Assembly (NCBI GenBank): GCA_013141055.1
Contig: JABFRS010000002.1
Coordinates: forward strand, 682,001-746,000
Reading direction: 5' to 3'
Length of the DNA: 64,000 bases
Source: Cyclobacteriaceae bacterium
GTDB taxonomy: Bacteria > Bacteroidota > Bacteroidia > Cytophagales > Cyclobacteriaceae
Made by a program: the position numbers and the translations under genes. The notes under the pieces were generated by a model, which saw only the letters and a program-made list of their open reading frames with translations, was not told the origin of the DNA and searched no databases. Below, piece by piece: positions 54,387 to 63,615 of this stretch (its first letter is position 1; each line of letters opens with the position of its first letter).

Positions 54387-55736
54387 TTGAAGTTTCTCAG
54401 GGATTTTCGGTTTCGCATTGCATTTCGCGTTTCTCTCATTGGTTTGACCATGGCACTCTTCGTGTACATGATCAATCATCCCAATATGATCTTTGCCGCG
54501 ATGCTCACGGGCGCAATTATCATCGGGCAGTTAATGGAATTGTATCGGTTTACATCCCAGACGAACCGCAAGCTTACCCGATTTCTTGAATCAGTTAAAT
54601 ATTCTGATTTCATTTCCGGATTCACAGCCGATAACAAGCTTGGCGCGAGCTTTCGGGATCTGAATAACGAGTTCAACGAAGTGCTGGAAGCCTTTCGCAA
54701 AGCCCGTTCAGAAAAAGAAGAACACTGGCAATATCTCAATACAGTTGTTCAGCAGGTTCGGACCGGCATTCTTTCATTTGACCCTGAAGGAAACGTTCAA
54801 TTGATTAACGCGAACGCCAAGAAATTTATGGGTGTCCAGACGATCAAAAACATTGATGAGCTGGCCGACAAAAACTCTAAGCTTCTTGAGGCCATTCGCG
54901 AAGTGGAACCCGGCAAGAGTACTTTGTTCAAGGCCGATCAGGATTTTCAATTAACGATTCAGGCAACGGAACTCAGGATCAGAGGCAATACCATGAAACT
55001 CCTCACCTTGCAGAATATCCAGACTGAGTTGCAGCAGCAGGAAATTGAGGCATGGCAAAATCTTACCAGAGTACTTCGCCATGAGATCATGAATTCCATC
55101 ACTCCGATCTCATCCCTTACCTCCACCTTACGGGAGATATTGGATCATGATATGGTTCAGATGAGCAATCATTATGAATTGAAAAATGAAGGAGCTGAAG
55201 ATCTCCGTGAAGGATTAAGCACCATTGAAAACAGAAGCAAGGGCCTTATCAAATTCATTGATGCTTACCGTGAATATACTTCTGTTCCACAACCGAAAAT
55301 AAAGACCGTACTGGTAAAAGAGCTGATTGAAAAGGTTGCTCAGCTAATGCGACCAGAAATTAAAAAGACGATTATCAATTTCAGCATCTCTTATGATTCG
55401 GACTATCTGACGATTCAGGCTGACGAAGAGATGATCGAGCAGGTCCTTATAAATCTGATCAAGAATTCTATTGAGGCTCTTGGGGAAACTAAAGATCCGA
55501 AGATTGAACTCTCTGGCACTGCGGTTGCCAATACGGTGATTATCGAAGTAATGGACAATGGTCAGGGAGTTATTAAAGAAGCCCTCAACCGCGTGTTCGT
55601 CCCGTTCTTTACTACCAAGAAAACAGGCTCAGGAATTGGTCTCAGTCTATCGCGACAAATCATGCAGATGCACAATGGCTCTTTGTCTTTGGAATCAGAG
55701 CCGGGAGTTAAGACCGTGTTCCGGTTGAAGTTTTAA
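54387..55736 (+). CDS. NtrY-like sensor histidine kinase
   Basis: A 449-residue kinase with two TM helices near the N-terminus (IAFRVSLIGLTMALFVYMI, MIFAAMLTGAIIIGQLMEL) and almost no periplasmic loop, a PAS-like region (about residues 115-210), the phospho-His232 in VLRHEIMNSITPISSL, and HATPase boxes N (VLINLIKNSIEAL), G1 (VMDNGQGV) and F/G2 (FFTTKKTGSGIGLSLS). The start is TTG at 54387 (MKFLRDFRFRI). The tiny loop suggests sensing in the membrane or cytoplasm. It forms a pair with the preceding regulator. Confidence 0.92.
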   Translation: MKFLRDFRFRIAFRVSLIGLTMALFVYMINHPNMIFAAMLTGAIIIGQLMELYRFTSQTNRKLTRFLESVKYSDFISGFTADNKLGASFRDLNNEFNEVLEAFRKARSEKEEHWQYLNTVVQQVRTGILSFDPEGNVQLINANAKKFMGVQTIKNIDELADKNSKLLEAIREVEPGKSTLFKADQDFQLTIQATELRIRGNTMKLLTLQNIQTELQQQEIEAWQNLTRVLRHEIMNSITPISSLTSTLREILDHDMVQMSNHYELKNEGAEDLREGLSTIENRSKGLIKFIDAYREYTSVPQPKIKTVLVKELIEKVAQLMRPEIKKTIINFSISYDSDYLTIQADEEMIEQVLINLIKNSIEALGETKDPKIELSGTAVANTVIIEVMDNGQGVIKEALNRVFVPFFTTKKTGSGIGLSLSRQIMQMHNGSLSLESEPGVKTVFRLKF

Positions 55737-56233
55737 GCTCCCTTAAGAAATTCATCCCACTCCTCCTGCTTCATGCCACTGATATCTCTCAGAAACAATG
55801 TATAGGAAGGTTTAAAAGGTCGGGTACGCATCGTCATCTGAGCTTCTTCCAATGAGTAATCTCCTTTCTTAGCATTGCATTTCTTGCATGCTGCAACGAG
55901 GTTCAGCCAGGAGTGAGCACCACCCCGTGAGCTTGGAATCACGTGATCGAGAGTAAGATCTCTTTTTGTTCCGCAATACTGACATTCGAAATTATCACGC
56001 TTGAAAATATTCTGGCGTGTGAGGTTAACACCTTTATATGGAGCATTCACGTATCGGTTTAACCGGATAACAGAAGGCATTGGAAAGCTACGGGTAATGC
56101 TGTGGATCTTATGACCGTTGGCCGAACGGATCATTTCGCTCTTATTGAGATAAACGAGGATAAAAGCACGCTCGACCGAGCATACCATGAGCGGACTAAA
56201 GTCTTGATTAAGTACCAATACCCTACTATCCAT
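55733..56233 (-). CDS. HNH endonuclease family protein
   Basis: A 166-residue protein with a Bacteroidota-typical N-terminus (MDSRVLVLNQDFSPLMVCSV) and a C-terminal HNH domain: zinc pairs CQYCG and CKKCNAKKG around LTLDHVIPSSRGG. The biological role of this common stand-alone HNH protein is not established. It overlaps the kinase stop by 4 bases, convergently. The start is ATG 56233. Confidence 0.9.
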   Translation of the reverse strand: MDSRVLVLNQDFSPLMVCSVERAFILVYLNKSEMIRSANGHKIHSITRSFPMPSVIRLNRYVNAPYKGVNLTRQNIFKRDNFECQYCGTKRDLTLDHVIPSSRGGAHSWLNLVAACKKCNAKKGDYSLEEAQMTMRTRPFKPSYTLFLRDISGMKQEEWDEFLKGA

Positions 56234-56317
56234 GATGAAAAGATAGTCTCAAACTTTTATTTCTGCAAACATCAAATTTGATGAATGCCGAGTGGGATCA
56301 GGCCCAAAAACTTCAAA

Positions 56318-57106
56318 TCAATTTATGATTCTCCTGACAGAGTGCAACAGATGGCTATAGATTTTGGTTTCAGGATTCAGAATTCCCTCTTCAGTAATTT
56401 TATCAATCCTTACCTGACCATAAGAATGGATTATTTTCTCATCATCCAGGATAATACCTACGTGATTGACACTACCATTCTTCTCAGCAAAGAATGCAAG
56501 ATCACCAACACACAATTCCTCTCCTGATTTTATCTTCTTACCCTGATTGGACTGCTGATTTGCTGTGCGCTGCAGCGAGTAGCCTGTAATTTTAAATACC
56601 ATCTGAACAAATCCGGCAGCATCAATTCCAAAAGGACTCTTACCCCCCCACTGAAATGGTGATGTCAGATATTTTTTCGCGACAGTTTTTAGAAAATCCC
56701 CATCACGACGCTGACCCAGTCCTTTTGATTCACCATTGAAAGCAAATTGCTCTTCAATTTTAAAAAGTTCTGAATTGGAAATCGGAACAATACTTCCCAT
56801 AACAATGGTCAAAGGACTTTTCTTGTACAGAACCGTTGAAGCAACGTCTGTCGTAATCTTGTAATCGGTATGATTGATCTGATCGAAGTAATCTTTCGAT
56901 ATTGCATGATGCTGTTTTGCGTCCAGCCATCCTTCACACTGGTCGGTATAGACCCTGATCAAAACCCATTTAGCATCTGCCGAAACACTTATCACCTCAT
57001 AGTGATCACCAAACAATAACTGAGTCACCTGCTCAGCACTGTCAAGGGGACCTAAACGAATCGGCACTACGGCCAAACGACATACTCCAAACTCTCCTGC
57101 TTCCAT
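56318..57106 (-). CDS. NlpC/P60 family protein lacking the catalytic cysteine
   Basis: A 262-residue protein with two N-terminal SH3-like domains (VTQLLFGDHYEVISVSADAKWVLIRV, then WLDAK) and a C-terminal NlpC/P60 fold, a family of peptidoglycan peptidases. In active members the motif is GIDCSGF; here it reads GIDAAGFVQMVF, so Ala163 replaces the catalytic Cys and Ala164 the Ser. The His215 (VNHVGI) and His227 positions remain. It has no signal peptide. It may be an inactive binder or regulator of cell-wall enzymes. It ends 14 bases before the smpB stop, on the same strand. Confidence 0.9.
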   Translation of the reverse strand: MEAGEFGVCRLAVVPIRLGPLDSAEQVTQLLFGDHYEVISVSADAKWVLIRVYTDQCEGWLDAKQHHAISKDYFDQINHTDYKITTDVASTVLYKKSPLTIVMGSIVPISNSELFKIEEQFAFNGESKGLGQRRDGDFLKTVAKKYLTSPFQWGGKSPFGIDAAGFVQMVFKITGYSLQRTANQQSNQGKKIKSGEELCVGDLAFFAEKNGSVNHVGIILDDEKIIHSYGQVRIDKITEEGILNPETKIYSHLLHSVRRIIN

Positions 57107-57120
57107 GAATGATTTAAATA

Positions 57121-57585
57121 CTAAAATTTGACGCGGGATAATTCGCGTTTAATGTCCTTTTCCTTTATGCTATTCCTCTTGTCATGAGTTTTCTTTCCTC
57201 TTCCAACGGCGATCTCAAGTTTTGCATATCCACGATCATTGATAAACAATCTGAGGGGAACAATTGTCAAACCCTTTTCTTCGATCCGGGCTTTCAATTT
57301 CACCATTTCAGATTTTTTTAACAAAAGCTTTCGTTCACGCGCTGCCTCATGATTGTAATGAGTGCCTTGTGTAAAAGGGCTGATATTAACACCTTTCACA
57401 AATGCTTCACTCTGGTCATTGAAGTAAACATACCCATCCTGGAGATTCACCTTTCCTTCACGAATCGATTTAATCTCTGTTCCGCGCAGAGCAATACCCG
57501 CCACATACGTATCCAACAACTCATATTGAAACGAAGCTTGCTTGTTCTTTATATTGACTGTATTTGAAAACCTGTCCGATGCCAT
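57121..57585 (-). CDS. smpB: SsrA-binding protein
   Basis: The tmRNA partner needed for trans-translation and ribosome rescue. It is 154 residues with NKQASFQYELLDTYVAGIALRGTEIKSIREGKVNLQDGY, SPFTQGTHYNHEAARERKLLL, and a C-terminal basic tail (GRGKKTHDKRNSIKEKDIKREL). The length and motifs are canonical. The next gene upstream on this strand is the thioesterase gene, 18 bases away, and the block probably forms one transcript with tsaD. Confidence 0.96.
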   Translation of the reverse strand: MASDRFSNTVNIKNKQASFQYELLDTYVAGIALRGTEIKSIREGKVNLQDGYVYFNDQSEAFVKGVNISPFTQGTHYNHEAARERKLLLKKSEMVKLKARIEEKGLTIVPLRLFINDRGYAKLEIAVGRGKKTHDKRNSIKEKDIKRELSRVKF

Positions 57586-57603
57586 TCCTTAGTGAAGCAA
57601 TTC

Positions 57604-57993
57604 TCAGTTCTTAGTGAATATTTTTAAAAGTTTTTCCTTTTTCAACATCTTCTGCCCTGTCTTTCCAATGGCAATTAATCTTTCTCCAACCCTCGCTTCG
57701 ATTCCACAGATCAACTCCATTCCCCTGATTTCCTCAATCGTTGCCTTGATCACGATCTCTTCTCCAACAAATGCAGGACTCTTATGATCAATATGAAGAA
57801 ACGTCCCTACACCCTCTTCATCATCATCGCGCATCTCCAAAAAAAACAGGCGGGAAGACCATTCAAAGTCACGACTAAGGGCAAAGGTAGAACAAACTGC
57901 GTGTAAAATCTCATTGTGAAAAATCGCCTGATCAGATTCCTCCACAGTCTTTTTATAAACTTTTTCGTCACCCGTTTTGAAAATATTTTTCAT
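57604..57993 (-). CDS. Hotdog-fold thioesterase, FlK-like
   Basis: A 129-residue single hotdog domain resembling fluoroacetyl-CoA thioesterase FlK and related acyl-CoA hydrolases (VEESDQAIFHNEILHAVCSTFAL, then GTFLHIDHKSPAFVGEEIVIKATI with the active His). The physiological substrate is unknown. Its ATG overlaps the tsaD stop by 4 bases, so it is translationally coupled to tsaD. Confidence 0.8.
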   Translation of the reverse strand: MKNIFKTGDEKVYKKTVEESDQAIFHNEILHAVCSTFALSRDFEWSSRLFFLEMRDDDEEGVGTFLHIDHKSPAFVGEEIVIKATIEEIRGMELICGIEARVGERLIAIGKTGQKMLKKEKLLKIFTKN

Positions 57994-59033
57994 TTAACAG
58001 CTGCGTCAATGCTTAAGTTCGGAACAGGTGTGATATCCATGCCTGCAAATTCTCCCTTGATGTATTTAAAGTGTGCCGCCATCGCGATCATGCCTGCATT
58101 ATCGGTACAATACTGAAATTCAGGAATGAAAGTTCTCCATCCATGACGCATTCCTAATTCACTTAAGCCTTTTCGCAAGGCAGAGTTAGCAGATACTCCT
58201 CCTGCCAATGCAATCTCTTTTATTCCTGTCTGCGCACTTGCCTTTTCAAGTTTACCGAGAAGCATCCGGACGAGTTTAGATTGAAGACTGGCGCAGATGT
58301 CACTCAGATTGTTATCCACAAAAGCCGGATCTTTCTCCTTTCCATCTCTTACAAAATACAAGAAAGCAGTTTTAATGCCACTGAATGAATAATCCAATCC
58401 GGGCATATCAGTATCCGGGAACTTAAATTTCTTTGGATCACCCTCTTTGGCATATCGATCAATAAGCGGTCCTCCCGGATATGGAAGTCCTAAAATTTTC
58501 GCCGCCTTATCAAATGCCTCACCCGCCGCATCATCTTGTGTCTGACCAATGATCTCCATATCAAGATGATCTTTAACGATCACCAACTGAGTATGACCAC
58601 CACTAACAGTCAAACAAAGGAATGGGAAGTTAGGTACAGATGACGCGATCCCGCCATCCCCATTTCTGGGAATAAAGTGAGCAAGAATATGTGCCTGCAT
58701 GTGGTTCACTTCGATGATGGGAATGTTCTGCGAAAGCGCCAGTCCCTTTGCAAAGGAAACTCCTACCAGCAAAGCTCCCATCAGGCCGGGTCCTCTTGTG
58801 AAGGCAATAGCGTCAAGATCTTGTGGTTTGACAGCCGCTCCATTCATTGCTTCATCAACAACCTCCACGATCAGACGCTGATGCGCCCGGGATGCCAGTT
58901 CAGGTACTACACCACCGTATTTATGGTGCTCAGTCTGCGAGGCTATAATATTATTGAGTACCTTGCCGTTCTGTATTACAGACGCGGAAGTCTCGTCACA
59001 CGAAGACTCAATAGCAAGGATAGTAGGCCGCAT
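57990..59033 (-). CDS. tsaD: tRNA threonylcarbamoyladenosine transferase
   Basis: The catalytic subunit for the t6A37 modification of ANN-decoding tRNAs. It is 347 residues of ASKHA fold: ILAIESSCDETSASVI, the metal pair HMQAHILAHF, LCLTVSGGHTQLV, GEAFDKAAKILGLPYPGGP and ALAGGVSANSALR. The start is ATG 59033, 10 bases from the divergent TamB-like gene. Confidence 0.96.
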   Translation of the reverse strand: MRPTILAIESSCDETSASVIQNGKVLNNIIASQTEHHKYGGVVPELASRAHQRLIVEVVDEAMNGAAVKPQDLDAIAFTRGPGLMGALLVGVSFAKGLALSQNIPIIEVNHMQAHILAHFIPRNGDGGIASSVPNFPFLCLTVSGGHTQLVIVKDHLDMEIIGQTQDDAAGEAFDKAAKILGLPYPGGPLIDRYAKEGDPKKFKFPDTDMPGLDYSFSGIKTAFLYFVRDGKEKDPAFVDNNLSDICASLQSKLVRMLLGKLEKASAQTGIKEIALAGGVSANSALRKGLSELGMRHGWRTFIPEFQYCTDNAGMIAMAAHFKYIKGEFAGMDITPVPNLSIDAAVK

Positions 59034-59043
59034 ATTCAGGTGA

Positions 59044-62000
59044 ATGAAATGGCAAGTTATTAAAATTCGGGTTCTACAGTGGCTAAAGAGAATTGTACTC
59101 TATGGCCTTTTTGGAACACTGGTTTTTGCTGTTGTAGCATTCGGTGTACTGCAGATCCCCTCCGTTCAAAAAGCAATTGTTAACCGGCTTGTAGGGGGAT
59201 TTTCTGAAGTCTCAGGTTTCGAAACAGAATTCGATAGCTTTTACCTCCTCTGGTATGATCGCCTTGAAATCAAGGGCCTCCGCATCACCGATCCCCAGAA
59301 TAATACCATGATCGAGGCAGGCCGCCTTTATATTAATTACAGTCTCAAGAGTCTTACAAAAAACAAAAACATAAACCTCGATGCCGTTTCCCTCACCGGT
59401 GGTGTTGTGAATCTTGTTACCATCCCGGAATCTGACAGCTCGAAAGATCTCAACATTAATGTATGGATCGCTGCCATTGAAAAACAACTCTCATCCGGAA
59501 AGAAAAGTACAGGAGGCTCAGGTGCCAAGGTAAACATCGGGGAAGTGGTGGTGGAGCAATGCCAATTCTCCTACAACCGCATTGACAAAGACTCTACCCG
59601 TTATGGCTTTGACTCCAATCACTTCATCATTGGCCTGGACGAAGGTAATCTGAATAATTTTAAAGTCATCGGTGATACGATCGAGTTCAATCTTGAGTCC
59701 ATGCAGGCAAAGGATCGGAAGACCCAGCTCACCATAAAAGAGATGAGCACCTTCTTTCGCATCAGTCAATCCTCGATGGAATTTCGTGGACTCAATCTGA
59801 ATGTTAACAAGAGTCATGTTTCAGATACTATCATCCTTAAATACAATAGCCAGGATGATCTGAGTGACTTTTATAATAAAGTTACTATTGAAGCTCACCT
59901 CAATAAGACAAGACTACATCCGGATGATCTCAGTGTCTTTACGTCTGGATTGGAAAGATGGAAAGATCCGATCTTATTAAGTGGCAGATTCAATGGAAAA
60001 ATCAATCACTTCAATTTTAATCCGATGGAAATTTCCATTGGCTCATCCTACATTACCGGTAGTCTTGAAATGGATGGACTTCCTTCCATTAAAGAAACAT
60101 TCATCAACGCCAGGCTTAAACCTTCCACGATCTCGGTTCGTGACATTGCTTTTATCCTTCCCGAAAATGTCAATACCAATCTCGCACGCTTTAATCAGAT
60201 ACAGTTAAAGGCAAGCTTCACCGGATTCATCAATGACTTTGTAACCAATGGCGATTTCAACACCCGCTTCGGAAAAGTCCAATCGGACATTAACTATAAG
60301 ATCGCAGAAGATAACATCAGTCAGTCTTCCTACAGTGGAAAACTCCAGCTTACCAATTTTGATCTGGGAACATTTCTCAGCGACACCATCAACTTCCAAA
60401 AGGTGACGTTAAGCGGAAAGATCAACGGGAAAGGTTTTAATAAAGAGACTGCTGATTTTACCCTGAACGGCGACGTTGCTTCCATTGGCTTATGGGGATA
60501 TCCCTATTCCAATATTCACTCCAACGCACGTTTTGCCAATCAGTTTTTCAAAGGTGAAATGGATATTGATGATCCAAACCTTCAATTCAGCATGACAGGT
60601 TCCATTGACCTTCGTGAAGGAAAAGATCTTATCAACGTCAAGGCACGGCTCGACACTGCCCTCCTTCACGAACTGAAGCTCACCAAAGAAAAGATCTTTC
60701 TTCAATCATACGTGGATATTGATAGCAAAGGCCTGGAGCTGGATTCCATTATCGGTACCGCTCTTTTCAAAAACACGCAGGTACAATTCCGCGACGAGAC
60801 GATCCTGTTTGATTCGGTCAGGGTTATCTCTGAAAATGAAAACAATCAGAGATCTCTTACCCTGCGTAGCTCAGCCTTGGATCTTTCACTGAAAGGTGAC
60901 TTTTACTATTCAACATTATTCAATGACATCGATCGTCTGATCCGTGAGTTCTTGCTCAATCTTAAGAATGATCCTATTGCCATTCAGGGTTATTATGCAA
61001 ACAAGCCAAAGACTGAACAAACCTATAAAGCGATCATCAGGGCTGAAGTTCACAATGTGAATCCAGTATTCCAGCTATTGGATCTTGATCTTCACTCCTC
61101 GAAAGAGACTTTAATTCAGGGCGAATTTTCCAACAACATTACTTCCAACCTTCAGATGTTCTCAACCATTGACTCCATCACCTACAATGGTCAAACTTTT
61201 ATTGGAAATGAAATCGAGTTTAATGGATCGAAAGTCAGGGATAGCGCACAGGTACTGGCACAACTTACAGTCAACTCCGCCAGGCAGCAGCTGAACAAAA
61301 ATGTCTATACCAAAAACCTTTTTGTAGAAGGCATCTGGAACCGTGATCACATTGATCTGGGATTTGATATCGATCAGGAGGGGTATGATAACTCTATTCG
61401 CCTCCGTTCTGAAATTGATTTTCTCAATGACAGTACCAAGATCAGGATCCTGCCATCCTCCGTAAAAATACTGGGGGAGAACTGGACTTTCAACAAAGGA
61501 AACTACACGCTTGTCAGCGGACGCGAGTGGGATATTCACAATCTAGGCATCCGGCATGAGGCAGAATCCATCATTATCAATGGCGCCATATCCCATGATC
61601 CCACAAAAGTCCTGGAAGTCAGTATTGAAAATTTTGATCTCTCCTTCTTCGACTTCTTTAGTTCAGAAAAATTCAAGGGACTTTTAAATGCGGAGATCAG
61701 GCAACGGGATATGTACTCCAGTCTTTATATTGAGAATCAGCTCACGATTGATTCTCTCGTTATCAACGATTTTTTTGTAGGTGAGATAAAAGGGAATAAT
61801 GTCCGTGATCCTGAAACTGATCACGTCAACATTGATTTTACAATCGATCGACTTAAAAACAGGATTGTTGACATCAAGGGATACTATGATCCCAAAGACA
61901 CAGAGAATCCATTACACACAAAAGCAATCCTTGAGAAGGCAAACCTCAAGTTGCTGGAGCCTGTTATCAAAGATATCTTCACTCGTCTCGATGGCACGAT

Positions 62001-63615
62001 CACAGGTGTCTATAACATTGAAGGAACCTTTGCCAAACCAAACATCACGGGGGAAGCAAAAATTGAGAATGGTCAGCTGATGATCAATTACCTGAAAACA
62101 CTATACAAAATAACCGGAACGGTTGGCATCACCCCTACCCGCATTCTCTTCAAGGACTTCGAACTGATCGATCCCTTCAAAAATAAAGGAACACTGGATG
62201 GATATATCGCGCACAAAAGTTTCTCCAAGATGCGAATTGACATTGATGCCTCGTTTAATAATTTTCATCTGCTGAATACTACGGCAAAGGATAACAATCT
62301 TTTCTATGGTCAGGCTTTTGGAACAGGTAACCTTAATATTCTCGGCCCCGTTGCCAATCTTAAAATATCCTCCACGGTACGAACGAATAAAAACACCAGA
62401 CTTTCTATCCCTGTCGGCGGAACTTCCTCCCAGGAAAAGAAGGAGTTCATTCAGTTCACACATTTCACTGACAGCCTTCAAAAGAAAATTGCAGCAAAGG
62501 AAGTTCTGAAGCGCGAACTCTCCGGAATCTCTCTGGATATGAATGTTGAAGTAACACCGGATGCCTATGCTGAGATCATTTTCGATATTAAATCGGGAGA
62601 CATTATCCGTGGAAGAGGTAACGGTGACCTACAGCTTCAGATAGATACCAAAGGTGATTTTAACATGTTTGGATCACTGGCCTTTACCGAAGGAGCTTAC
62701 AACTTTACCCTGGCAGATATTATCAATAAAGAATTCAGCATCAGGCCAGGAAGCAGTATTACCTGGTTCGGTGATCCCTATCAGGCAATTCTTAATATTA
62801 CCGCAAGCTATCGTCAGTTGACTTCCCTCGGACCTATTCTGGCGGACCAGACCCTTGTAAATGATCCGAATATCAAAAGAAAATATCCGGTGGAAGTACT
62901 TCTAAAACTGGATGGAGCAATGCTTTCACCCGTTTTCAATTATGACATTGAAGCAAAGAATCTTCCTGACAACGTTACGGCAGCAACATCCGGGAAATCC
63001 GTTAACCTTAAGTTTGAGTTCAACGCATTCAGGGCGAAGCTTGATGAGCAGGAATTAAAACGACAGGTATTCAGTTTGATCATCCTGCGAAAGCTTTCTC
63101 CTCTTGATGCGTTCGATACGGGTGGTTCTCTCTACAATAGTGTGAGTGAGTTGCTGTCCAATCAATTAAGCTATTGGCTCAGCCAGGTGGATCAGAATCT
63201 GGAGGTAGATCTTGACTTGGGAAAGCTGGATCAGGAAACCTTTAATACTTTCCAGCTAAGGCTTTCCTATTCATTCCTGAATGGAAGATTGCGTGTTACT
63301 AAAGACGGTAACTTCGGTAATTCACAAGTGACCCGTTCGGAGATCTCAACCATTGCCGGCGACTGGACAGTAGATTACCTTCTTACACCGGATGGAAAAT
63401 TCAAAGTAAAGATGTACAGTCGTTCCAATGTCAATCAGCTGCAGGGAACGCTGAACAACCAGACCACGGCCGTTACCACAGGCGCAAGTTTTACTTATAC
63501 ACAGAACTTTAATACGTTTAAAGATCTTCTCACCTCCGCACGGGAAAAAAGAAGAAGAGAATTGGAAGAAAATCCTCCTGAAGAAGAACCAGATGACGAT
63601 CAGGGATCGAATTAA
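59044..63615 (+). CDS. TamB-like translocation/assembly protein
   Basis: A 1523-residue envelope-spanning protein. One N-terminal TM helix (LYGLFGTLVFAVVAFGVLQIP) is followed by a very long beta-taco AsmA/TamB body (PSVQKAIVNRLVGGFSEVSGFETEFD, repeated DLSVFTSGLERWKDP-like strands) and the C-terminal TamB/DUF490 domain (GNLNILGPVANLKISSTVRT, RGNGDLQLQIDTKGDFNMFG, ILRKLSPLDAFDTGGSLY). Family members help outer-membrane protein assembly or carry phospholipids across the periplasm. It ends with an acidic tail (EENPPEEEPDDDQ). It overlaps the next gene by 23 bases. Confidence 0.92.
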   Translation: MKWQVIKIRVLQWLKRIVLYGLFGTLVFAVVAFGVLQIPSVQKAIVNRLVGGFSEVSGFETEFDSFYLLWYDRLEIKGLRITDPQNNTMIEAGRLYINYSLKSLTKNKNINLDAVSLTGGVVNLVTIPESDSSKDLNINVWIAAIEKQLSSGKKSTGGSGAKVNIGEVVVEQCQFSYNRIDKDSTRYGFDSNHFIIGLDEGNLNNFKVIGDTIEFNLESMQAKDRKTQLTIKEMSTFFRISQSSMEFRGLNLNVNKSHVSDTIILKYNSQDDLSDFYNKVTIEAHLNKTRLHPDDLSVFTSGLERWKDPILLSGRFNGKINHFNFNPMEISIGSSYITGSLEMDGLPSIKETFINARLKPSTISVRDIAFILPENVNTNLARFNQIQLKASFTGFINDFVTNGDFNTRFGKVQSDINYKIAEDNISQSSYSGKLQLTNFDLGTFLSDTINFQKVTLSGKINGKGFNKETADFTLNGDVASIGLWGYPYSNIHSNARFANQFFKGEMDIDDPNLQFSMTGSIDLREGKDLINVKARLDTALLHELKLTKEKIFLQSYVDIDSKGLELDSIIGTALFKNTQVQFRDETILFDSVRVISENENNQRSLTLRSSALDLSLKGDFYYSTLFNDIDRLIREFLLNLKNDPIAIQGYYANKPKTEQTYKAIIRAEVHNVNPVFQLLDLDLHSSKETLIQGEFSNNITSNLQMFSTIDSITYNGQTFIGNEIEFNGSKVRDSAQVLAQLTVNSARQQLNKNVYTKNLFVEGIWNRDHIDLGFDIDQEGYDNSIRLRSEIDFLNDSTKIRILPSSVKILGENWTFNKGNYTLVSGREWDIHNLGIRHEAESIIINGAISHDPTKVLEVSIENFDLSFFDFFSSEKFKGLLNAEIRQRDMYSSLYIENQLTIDSLVINDFFVGEIKGNNVRDPETDHVNIDFTIDRLKNRIVDIKGYYDPKDTENPLHTKAILEKANLKLLEPVIKDIFTRLDGTITGVYNIEGTFAKPNITGEAKIENGQLMINYLKTLYKITGTVGITPTRILFKDFELIDPFKNKGTLDGYIAHKSFSKMRIDIDASFNNFHLLNTTAKDNNLFYGQAFGTGNLNILGPVANLKISSTVRTNKNTRLSIPVGGTSSQEKKEFIQFTHFTDSLQKKIAAKEVLKRELSGISLDMNVEVTPDAYAEIIFDIKSGDIIRGRGNGDLQLQIDTKGDFNMFGSLAFTEGAYNFTLADIINKEFSIRPGSSITWFGDPYQAILNITASYRQLTSLGPILADQTLVNDPNIKRKYPVEVLLKLDGAMLSPVFNYDIEAKNLPDNVTAATSGKSVNLKFEFNAFRAKLDEQELKRQVFSLIILRKLSPLDAFDTGGSLYNSVSELLSNQLSYWLSQVDQNLEVDLDLGKLDQETFNTFQLRLSYSFLNGRLRVTKDGNFGNSQVTRSEISTIAGDWTVDYLLTPDGKFKVKMYSRSNVNQLQGTLNNQTTAVTTGASFTYTQNFNTFKDLLTSAREKRRRELEENPPEEEPDDDQGSN

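Noticed and set aside
56285-56527. 80-codon plus-strand ORF over the end of the NlpC/P60 gene
   Set aside because: The sequence is low in recognisable features and overlaps a conserved gene on the other strand.
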